From NCBI GenBank assembly GCA_003660905.1, contig QMVB01000034.1, positions 1-9,023 of the forward strand: a stretch of 9,023 nucleotides of DNA, written 5' to 3'. Of the stretch, positions 1 to 4,713 are shown piece by piece; position 1 is the first letter of the stretch, and each line of letters begins with the position of its first letter. The translations under genes and the position numbers were made by a program. The notes beneath the pieces are model-generated. The model was not told where the DNA came from. It did not search any database and worked only from the letters and a program-made list of their open reading frames with translations. This DNA comes from Candidatus Nanohalarchaeota archaeon (GTDB taxonomy: Archaea > EX4484-52).

Positions 1-44
1 AGCGGAGTTGTAGTTAAAAACAAGCAATTATCACATAAATTCTA

Positions 45-335
45 TTGAAAAATCCTGTTTTTTGCAAACTGTCAAATAGGCTTTCCTGTCTTTTTTGGCG
101 TCAAACTGTCAAAGTTGGGATAAATGACAAAACTGCAAAAAATTCAGAAGGAATGCTTTATGTTCTAAAGAAACAGACATACACTATGCTTTCATTGTAT
201 GAAAAAGATTACAAGGAAGTTATCCCAAAAAACACTTGTTTAATTCTAGACAATCTTGCAAAAGGATCTTTAGACAGTATGTATTTTGGTCTAATTGACA
301 AAAAGAATATATTGGGCAAGGCTGTAATCGAATAG
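45..335 (+). pseudogene. C-terminal remnant of an S26-family signal peptidase (or TraF-like) gene
   Basis: The last ~40 residues resemble the C-terminal box of S26 signal peptidases. There, a 'GDN..NSLDSRYFG' motif is followed by 'V..KNI.GKA'; here the protein reads ILDN, then GSLDSMYFG, then LIDKKNILGKAVIE to the stop. The Gly of the GDN motif is replaced. The catalytic Ser and Lys boxes should lie upstream, but this frame opens only at a TTG at 45 with a preceding TAA at 36-38, and residues 1-25 do not look like the family. Bases 1-45 in another frame (SGVVVKNKQ) could be the earlier 'GDVVVVK' box, which would imply a frameshift near 45. I read it as a broken gene truncated by the window edge. 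It ends 2 bases from the convergent adenylate kinase stop. The family match is from memory, and a small intact protein of another kind is not excluded. Confidence 0.45.
65..113 (+). repeat. 12-base direct repeat, two copies 37 bases apart
   Basis: CAAACTGTCAAA occurs at 65-76 and again at 102-113. Its 10-base core AACTGTCAAA reappears on the opposite strand at 8961-8970. No function is evident. The repeat sits in the poorly conserved front part of the signal peptidase remnant, so it may mark rearranged DNA. Confidence 0.5.
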
Positions 336-337
336 AG

Positions 338-904
338 TTACATAACAATAACTTCAGCTAATTCTTTGCTGCTGTTGAGCAGGTGCCCTGTTTTATTTTT
401 CACGATCGTAAATACTGCGCCTGTCAATGTGCAGAACGACAGAGCCAAAATCCGGTTTATTTCCTGCTGGAAATCTATTTTTTCGACAGAATCATCATCT
501 CTTGCTCTTGTATCGTCTTTCATTCTTCTTTCGTAGATTTCTTTTGCGCTGGATTCAACCAGAATAATCTGAGAGGGAGCAATTTTTTTGAGTATGTTTT
601 CCGGCATCCCTATCAAATATCCTTTTGGGGTCTTGATGGAGCAGTGCGTATCCACTATAACATTCTCTTTTTTAGCCATTTCAGCAATTTTTTGCGCGGT
701 CTGTTTTTGGATATCAGACTGTACTTTGTCGCTCAATTTTCTCATTTCATCTCTGGTTTTTACCTTTTTTTGTTTCATGAGAATTTCAAACATAAGGGTC
801 CCAAAAGTTACAACAGAGTATTTTTCCTTCAGCTTTTTTACTGCAAGCTCCATCACACTCGTCTTTCCGCATCCTGGAACCCCCATCAGAATAATCGTTT
901 TCAT
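338..904 (-). CDS. adkA: Archaeal-type adenylate kinase (AdkA)
   Basis: This cytoplasmic enzyme interconverts ATP + AMP and 2 ADP. The 188-residue protein matches the archaeal AdkA family, not bacterial Adk. The Walker A loop is GVPGCGKTS (8-16), followed by the AMP-site segment FGTLMFE (34-40), RDEMRKL (51-57), the family signature around DTHCSIKTPKGYLIGMP (85-101), and an Arg/Asp-rich lid RRMKDDTRARDDDS (126-139). The C-terminal stretch NRILALSFCTLTGA (150-163) is also typical. Length is normal for the family (about 190). The ATG at 904 lies 1 base after the ferredoxin stop, so translation is probably coupled. In many archaea adkA sits next to secY in a ribosomal-protein cluster; here it follows a ferredoxin and a sensor kinase, so the setting is atypical. 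Its stop is 2 bases from the end of the convergent signal peptidase remnant. Confidence 0.93.
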   Translation of the reverse strand: MKTIILMGVPGCGKTSVMELAVKKLKEKYSVVTFGTLMFEILMKQKKVKTRDEMRKLSDKVQSDIQKQTAQKIAEMAKKENVIVDTHCSIKTPKGYLIGMPENILKKIAPSQIILVESSAKEIYERRMKDDTRARDDDSVEKIDFQQEINRILALSFCTLTGAVFTIVKNKTGHLLNSSKELAEVIVM

Positions 905-905
905 T

Positions 906-1106
906 TTACTTTTGTTCTGTAATCTTTATGCAGTCAACAGGGCAAGAGTCCTTTGCTTCCTGATTGCAGGAGATATCATCAACTTCTTTGTTTTTTATTC
1001 GGGCTTTTCCATTATCATCCATTTCCCAGTTATCCGGGCAAACAGATACGCATGCGCCGCAGCCTATGCATACATTCAAATCATGCTCTATTTTATATTT
1101 GCTCAT
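906..1106 (-). CDS. Single [4Fe-4S] ferredoxin, Pyrococcus-like
   Basis: This is a small soluble electron carrier. From the ATG at 1106 the protein has 66 residues. It contains C13-x2-C16-x2-C19-x3-C23-P, then C47-x7-C55-P-x2-C59. By comparison with Pyrococcus ferredoxin, C13, C16, C19 and C55 would bind one [4Fe-4S] cluster, with Cys at the position that is Asp in P. furiosus. C23 and C47 match the pair that forms a disulfide there. A second full cluster motif is absent, so this is not the 2[4Fe-4S] type; C59 is an extra Cys. A GTG at 1115 would add three residues, but those bases form GTGAT, a good match to the archaeal Shine-Dalgarno GGTGAT four bases before the ATG, so I chose the ATG. 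A TATA-like TATAATAA lies about 25 bases upstream, so the gene may have its own promoter as well as readthrough from the kinase 42 bases away. adkA follows after 1 base. Confidence 0.92.
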   Translation of the reverse strand: MSKYKIEHDLNVCIGCGACVSVCPDNWEMDDNGKARIKNKEVDDISCNQEAKDSCPVDCIKITEQK

Positions 1107-1148
1107 GTAAATCACTTTTTAGTTTAATTATTATAGACCTAAAATTAT

Positions 1149-2954
1149 TTAATGTTTTTCCTTTTGTTTTATTGGTAAAGTAAATAAAATAGTACTTCCC
1201 TTTCCAGATCCTCTGCTTTTTGCCCATATTTTTCCGTTATGGGATTCGATGATTCTTTTGCTTATCGACATTCCAAGCCCGCAAGATAAATCATGCCTGC
1301 TTGGATCACCACGGTAAAACTCAACGAACATGTTTCGGACAACATTTGGTTCCATGCCCATTCCCTGATCTGTTATTTTAATTGTAATATGCTTTTTATA
1401 CACATCAGCATCAAATGTCAGTGCCCCTCCATTGGGGGAGTATTTGACTGTGTTGGAGCATATGTTCTGGATGACTTCCATGATTTTTGTTTCATCGCAG
1501 GAGACAAGTGGCAGCTTTTTTATATAATTTACTATCGTTATGTTCTTTTTCTTGTATTCAATGGCGTTTGCTTCAATAAATTCATCTATCAGTTTTTTGA
1601 TATCTATTTGCTGGAATTTTAATACAACAGTATGCGTATCGAAGCGAGCCATATTCAATGTGTTCAGGACAAGATTTTTCATATACCTTATATTTTCATT
1701 GCATATACGGATATATTTTTTGTGTTTTTCGTCCTTTATCTCCACTTCCAAGATAGAAAACAGCGTTGTTAAAGGAGTCAATGGAGTTCTCAAATCGTGG
1801 CTTAGGCGGATTATAAAGTCGTTTTTTTCTTTCAAAAGCAGTTCAACTTTTTCCTTTTCATGCCTTAAGCTTCTTGTCCTTTCTTCAACTTTTAGCCTCA
1901 AAATGCTGTTGAATTTTTTCAGTTGCTTTTGGGCATCAACAAGCTGCCTGTTTGCAATTTCATACATTCCTGTTTTTTCTTCCGCTTCCTGGGTTCTGTA
2001 TCCAAGTTCCACTGTCTGCATTTCAAGTTCACTTTCTTTTTGGTTAAGCTTTTTATTTGTTTTCCCTAAATCTATTAGGATATGCATCATCGCCTTTGTT
2101 GTCCTTTCTTCATTAGCTACTTTATTTTTGAGTTCCTTTGTTTTTTCATCCACCTGCTTTTCGAGGGTGTCGGCATAGTTTTGCAGTTTTTCTTTTGAAG
2201 ATATCAATTCTCTCATAACTCCATTGAATGAATTGGCTAAATCCTCTATTTCATCGTTTGTGTTGATTTTTATTGTTTTTTTCAGTTCCCCCCTTGCAAC
2301 TCTCTCCATTTCTTTAACGGGGCGTATAATTCTCCGGGAAAGAAGCAGTCCTGCAATTACTGCCGCAATCAAGACAAGGAGATTTGCAAGCAATATATTT
2401 CTTTTTCCGGTGTTGTATGTTCTGTTGATTTTTTCTTCTATATGTTTAATTTTTTCCAAGTGCAGTGAATTGTATTCATTTAAGAGAAAGATTAATTGTT
2501 TTTGCTTTGTTATTATTTCATCTCTTTTTTCATCCAGAATTCTTTCTTCTTCGCCCTGATTTTTCATATCGATTGCATTTATGCACAGGTTTATTATTTC
2601 ATTTACATCTCTTCTGATGATTGCGGCTTTTTCATCTGACCCTTTTGGTCTTAGGTAGATATCAATATCAATTTTTATGTTCATGATAATTTTTTCAAAA
2701 TCAGACAGAGATTGCGTTTCATTGTGTTTTAAAAAGTCGCAGGTGTGGAGTGTCAGCAACAGGATGTTTAATTCAATATTTTTCAGACTAATTGTTTCCG
2801 GGACAATGAGTTTATTCATGTTCCAAACATCTTTTTCTAATGTGTCGTATGTGTTTATTGTTGAGACAGCAATAATGCTCATCAGCAGGCTGAAAAAAAG
2901 AAACGCACTTATTATCTTATTTTCCAGACCGAAAAAACTGGATTTTATATTCAT
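1149..2954 (-). CDS. Membrane-bound HAMP sensor histidine kinase
   Basis: This 601-residue two-component sensor autophosphorylates on His and would pass phosphate to a response regulator. In order: transmembrane helix ~13-33; an extracytoplasmic, mostly helical sensor region ~34-186 (resembling four-helix-bundle sensors; ligand unknown); transmembrane helix ~187-206; HAMP ~207-258 with the usual Pro (P212); a long Lys/Glu-rich coiled coil ~250-378; HisKA with H386 in RLSHDLRTPLTPL; and an HATPase domain. In the latter, the N box is QNICSNTVKYSPNGG (N497, N501), G1 is DQGMGM (529-534), G2 is CGLGMSISK (558-566), and G3 is GSGKGST (582-588). All catalytic motifs look intact. The start ATG overlaps the stop of the upstream PAS gene in an ATGA arrangement, so the two are probably translated together. 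No response regulator is encoded in the window. The unusually long coiled coil could dock the PAS partner. Confidence 0.94.
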   Translation of the reverse strand: MNIKSSFFGLENKIISAFLFFSLLMSIIAVSTINTYDTLEKDVWNMNKLIVPETISLKNIELNILLLTLHTCDFLKHNETQSLSDFEKIIMNIKIDIDIYLRPKGSDEKAAIIRRDVNEIINLCINAIDMKNQGEEERILDEKRDEIITKQKQLIFLLNEYNSLHLEKIKHIEEKINRTYNTGKRNILLANLLVLIAAVIAGLLLSRRIIRPVKEMERVARGELKKTIKINTNDEIEDLANSFNGVMRELISSKEKLQNYADTLEKQVDEKTKELKNKVANEERTTKAMMHILIDLGKTNKKLNQKESELEMQTVELGYRTQEAEEKTGMYEIANRQLVDAQKQLKKFNSILRLKVEERTRSLRHEKEKVELLLKEKNDFIIRLSHDLRTPLTPLTTLFSILEVEIKDEKHKKYIRICNENIRYMKNLVLNTLNMARFDTHTVVLKFQQIDIKKLIDEFIEANAIEYKKKNITIVNYIKKLPLVSCDETKIMEVIQNICSNTVKYSPNGGALTFDADVYKKHITIKITDQGMGMEPNVVRNMFVEFYRGDPSRHDLSCGLGMSISKRIIESHNGKIWAKSRGSGKGSTILFTLPIKQKEKH

Positions 2955-3475
2955 ATTTTATTTTTTCCCTTTAGTTTCTTTAACGATGCAAGTTCTTTTT
3001 CTAATTCTATCATTTTCAGTTCCCTCTCAACTACTGCCTCTTTGAATAGCTCAAGGTCATCCACTTTTTTCTTTAATTGCTCTTCTGTTTCTTTCCTTTT
3101 TGTGATGTCTCTTGCAATTCCGATAGAATACATTACTTCTCCTTTATTGTCCTTTACAATGAGTATTGAAATGTCAATATCTACAAGATTTCCGTTTTTT
3201 TGGAGAATTTTTGTTTCATAATGGGATTTGAGTGTTTTTTTTATTATTTTTTCTGCTCTTATTTTTTCCAACTCCTCTTTTGGATAGATGCTAGATACAG
3301 GCATCCCACACATCTCTTCGCTTGTTCTGCCATAAAGTTTCTGGGCAAATTCATTTACGGCTACAACAAATCCCTTGCTATCCACCACAGTTATTGCTGC
3401 AGGCAATTTTTCAAATATAGTCCATAGCAAATCATAGGAAAGCAGACAAAAATTTTTAGGTTTTTCTTTTTTCAT
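2951..3475 (-). CDS. Stand-alone PAS/PAC-domain protein with C-terminal coiled coil
   Basis: This is a soluble 174-residue sensor or adaptor. A PAS fold spans ~16-110 (LPAAITVVDSKGFVVAVNEFAQKLYGRTSEEMCG is typical), followed by a PAC segment ~88-127 ending in GIARDITKRK. A strong coiled coil follows at ~127-170. Its ERELKMIELEKEL segment is what usually links a PAS domain to HisKA in fused archaeal and bacterial kinases. Here the protein stops without any kinase domain, and the next gene supplies the kinase, overlapping by 4 bases. I infer a split sensor in which this PAS unit modulates the HAMP kinase through coiled-coil contact. No transmembrane segment is visible. The cofactor or ligand cannot be told from sequence; no heme or flavin motif is obvious. 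The ATG at 3475 has no Shine-Dalgarno. Confidence 0.9.
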   Translation of the reverse strand: MKKEKPKNFCLLSYDLLWTIFEKLPAAITVVDSKGFVVAVNEFAQKLYGRTSEEMCGMPVSSIYPKEELEKIRAEKIIKKTLKSHYETKILQKNGNLVDIDISILIVKDNKGEVMYSIGIARDITKRKETEEQLKKKVDDLELFKEAVVERELKMIELEKELASLKKLKGKNKI

Positions 3476-3526
3476 ATAGTTTAGTATCCATTACATTAAA
3501 ATAGTTTATTGATATTTTATGATAAT
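3476..3526. promoter_or_regulatory. Divergent promoter region between the PAS and thiI-like genes
   Basis: Only 51 very AT-rich bases separate two divergent starts, so both promoters must overlap here. Neither start has a convincing Shine-Dalgarno, which fits short or absent leaders. For the plus strand, the TTTATTGATATTTTA stretch at 3505-3519 is TATA-like, though it is close to the ATG at 3527. For the minus strand, several AT runs could serve, and I cannot choose one. Confidence 0.4.
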
Positions 3527-4162
3527 ATGAAGATAATATCTTTGATTTCAGGTGAATTTGACTCACCGGTCGCAAGCTATCTGATGCTCAGGCAGGACCA
3601 CGAACTCGAGTTCATTCATTTTGATTCCCGGCCATTCAATGATAAAATGCCTCTTGTAAAATCAAAAAGGGCTATTGTTGCTCTTAAAAGGAAATTTGGA
3701 ATGAAAACCAAATTTGTTTTAAATATAGTGCCTCATGATAAATTGCTGACTGCTTTTATGGACAAATGCAATATCAAAAACATCTATATTTTATGGAGAA
3801 GGGCGATGATGCGCTGCGCCCAAAAACTGGCGAAAAAGAACCATGCAGATGCCCTCCTCACAGGAGACTGTCTCGGGCAGGTCGCAAGCCAGACTCTTGA
3901 CAATCTTAGTACAATAAACAAGAGCGTTTCAATTCCTGTGATAAGACCGCTTATAGGGGCAAATAAGGCAGATATCATTACTATGTCAAGAAAAATAGGG
4001 ACGCACGACATTGCAATTTTGCCGAGCGTATGCTGCAGTGTTTCTCCAAAGCACCCGACAACCCATTCTGTTTTGAGTATGATTGAGATAGAGGAAGCGA
4101 AAGTAAACATTGATGAACTCGAAGATAAGAGTTTGTCAAGAAAAGAGAAATTCCTTTTATAA
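3527..4162 (+). CDS. thiI: ThiI-like PP-loop sulfurtransferase domain, stand-alone
   Basis: The 211 residues match the adenylating and sulfur-transfer domain of ThiI (tRNA 4-thiouridine synthesis), without the N-terminal ferredoxin-like and THUMP domains and without rhodanese. The N-terminus MKIISLISGEFDSPVASYLM aligns with the family's ISGG.DSPVA loop. RAMMR (92-96), TGDCLGQVASQTLDNL (112-127), RPLIG.NK.DII (140-151) and LPSVCCSVSPKHPT (165-178) are typical family blocks. C169/C170 occupy the place of the catalytic Cys. Two oddities: the PP-loop reads SGEFDS, with Glu10 where the second Gly is normally invariant, and the CxxC usually just before KRMM is Y87...W90. I chose the ATG at 3527 over a TTG at 3509 because the family motif begins there. 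Many archaea carry such short THUMP-less copies, and their targets are uncertain. This one could be a diverged paralog rather than the housekeeping ThiI. Confidence 0.82.
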   Translation: MKIISLISGEFDSPVASYLMLRQDHELEFIHFDSRPFNDKMPLVKSKRAIVALKRKFGMKTKFVLNIVPHDKLLTAFMDKCNIKNIYILWRRAMMRCAQKLAKKNHADALLTGDCLGQVASQTLDNLSTINKSVSIPVIRPLIGANKADIITMSRKIGTHDIAILPSVCCSVSPKHPTTHSVLSMIEIEEAKVNIDELEDKSLSRKEKFLL

Positions 4163-4200
4163 TCCACTAAAAAATACGGGAAGTGATTTAATCCGTTCAA

Positions 4201-4238
4201 CCCGTTGGATAAAATAAGTCATGCAATATCCAACAGGG
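4201..4238. repeat. Inverted repeat / hairpin after the thiI-like gene
   Basis: CCC plus GTTGGATA (4201-4211) can pair with TATCCAAC, a bulged A, and GGG (4227-4238), giving 11 base pairs around a 15-base loop. It lies 38 bases after the thiI-like stop. No T-run follows immediately, so it is not a classic terminator hairpin. Its GTTGGAT core is a variant of the GTTAGAT unit repeated before polB. Confidence 0.6.
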
Positions 4239-4255
4239 CAGGGATTTCCACGAGA

Positions 4256-4281
4256 TTTTATTTTTATTTATCGTAAATAAA
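4256..4281 (+). terminator. T-rich tract and small hairpin, possible thiI terminator
   Basis: TTTTATTTTTATTT (4256-4269) is the kind of T-rich tract at which archaeal RNA polymerase stops. It also forms part of a perfect 8 bp stem, TTTATTTA (4263-4270) with TAAATAAA (4274-4281) around TCG. It is about 95 bases after the thiI-like stop and is the first strong T-tract downstream. Confidence 0.4.
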
Positions 4282-4379
4282 GTATGTCTTGCGTCAGGAA
4301 ATTTAGTTACAGCATAAAGAAGTTTGCACTGTATTGCGGCACAAAAGTAATCTAAGTATGCGGCGCGATATAATATCAA

Positions 4380-4412
4380 ACGCAATTATATTACCTATTA
4401 TGCTAATTGCGT
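4380..4412. repeat. Perfect 9 bp inverted repeat
   Basis: ACGCAATTA (4380-4388) is the exact reverse complement of TAATTGCGT (4404-4412), with a 15-base AT-rich loop. It begins the run of hairpins in the centre of the spacer before polB. Confidence 0.6.
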
Positions 4413-4418
4413 CTTCGA

Positions 4419-4464
4419 ATATATTTGCCTGCAATTTTTGAATTTCACTCGCAGTCAAATATAT
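4419..4464. repeat. Long imperfect hairpin, 13 pairs in 14 positions
   Basis: ATATATTTG (4419-4427) pairs with CAAATATAT (4456-4464). After a single C/T mismatch, CTGC (4429-4432) pairs with GCAG (4451-4454), leaving an 18-base loop. Two-part stems with one internal mismatch are more typical of a transcribed structure or protein site than of random AT-rich DNA, but no conservation data are available here. Confidence 0.55.
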
Positions 4465-4546
4465 CAGCAGAACACGTTTATGTGTTATACTATAAATAAC
4501 TAAAATATAATTGCAAAATTATTTTCCTGTCTTGTGATAATCGCTG

Positions 4547-4633
4547 CCGTTAGATAATTACTCGTAATTTAACATCTAACGAAGTCAACTCCGTTAGATA
4601 TCGTATTAAGAGCATTTATCTAACGAGGTAAAC
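4547..4633. repeat. Cluster of four alternating GTTAGAT-cored repeats, ~44-base tandem period
   Basis: The core occurs in alternating orientation: CCGTTAGATA at 4547-4556 (+), ATCTAACG at 4574-4581 (-), CCGTTAGATA at 4591-4600 (+), TATCTAACG at 4617-4625 (-). Units 4547-4590 and 4591-4634 are a 44-base tandem pair sharing their first 10 bases and the ATCTAACGA near the end, with diverged middles. The extended minus copies, GTTGACTTCGTTAGAT and GTTTACCTCGTTAGAT (read on the minus strand), match at 13 of 16 positions. The centre, 4574-4599, is itself a 26-base near-palindrome (ATCTAACG and CGTTAGAT, plus AGT/ACT). It ends 80 bases before the polB start, so it could be an operator. Confidence 0.7.
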
Positions 4634-4683
4634 AAGAATCTTGTGGATTTCAACAATTCTCTGTCTCCCGTGGATTGATTTAG

Positions 4684-4698
4684 TTTTTTAAGCTTAAA
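4684..4698 (+). promoter_or_regulatory. Probable polB TATA element overlapping a 12-base palindrome
   Basis: TTTTTTAAG (4684-4692) is centred about 26 bases before the polB ATG at 4714. There is no Shine-Dalgarno between, so a leaderless transcript is likely. The same bases contain the perfect palindrome TTTAAGCTTAAA (4687-4698), a possible site for a dimeric regulator competing with TBP. Confidence 0.45.
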
Positions 4699-4713
4699 GA
4701 ATATCGTAATTAT

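Larger units (their letters stand above)
4163..4713. other. 551-base hairpin-rich spacer without a credible gene
   Basis: No open frame in this stretch looks coding; the longest, on the minus strand at 4197-4385, has no recognisable motif. Instead it holds a series of inverted repeats: 4201-4238, 4263-4281, 4380-4412, 4419-4464, 4471-4486 (5 bp stem), and a compound cluster at 4547-4633. A 19-base imperfect inverted repeat (15/19 matches) at 4195-4213 and 4615-4633 brackets nearly all of it. Possible readings are a degenerate MITE-like element, a structured non-coding RNA, attC-like sites, or the regulatory region of polB. Confidence 0.6.

Noticed and set aside
383..922. Long plus-strand open frames antisense to adkA, ferredoxin, kinase and PAS genes
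   Set aside because: Phe/Ser/Cys-rich shadows of well-identified minus-strand genes, with no motifs of their own.
1107..1115. GTG at 1115 as the ferredoxin start
   Set aside because: These bases form a GTGAT Shine-Dalgarno match placed for the ATG at 1106, and the family begins near that ATG.
4197..4385. 62-codon minus-strand open frame in the spacer before polB
   Set aside because: No recognisable motif and no ribosome binding site; it overlaps inverted repeats that explain the sequence better.
4163..4713. CRISPR array or origin recognition boxes in the repeat-rich spacer
   Set aside because: Repeats are short, alternate in orientation and lack uniform spacers. They lack the G-rich element of archaeal ORBs, and no cas or orc1/cdc6 gene is present.
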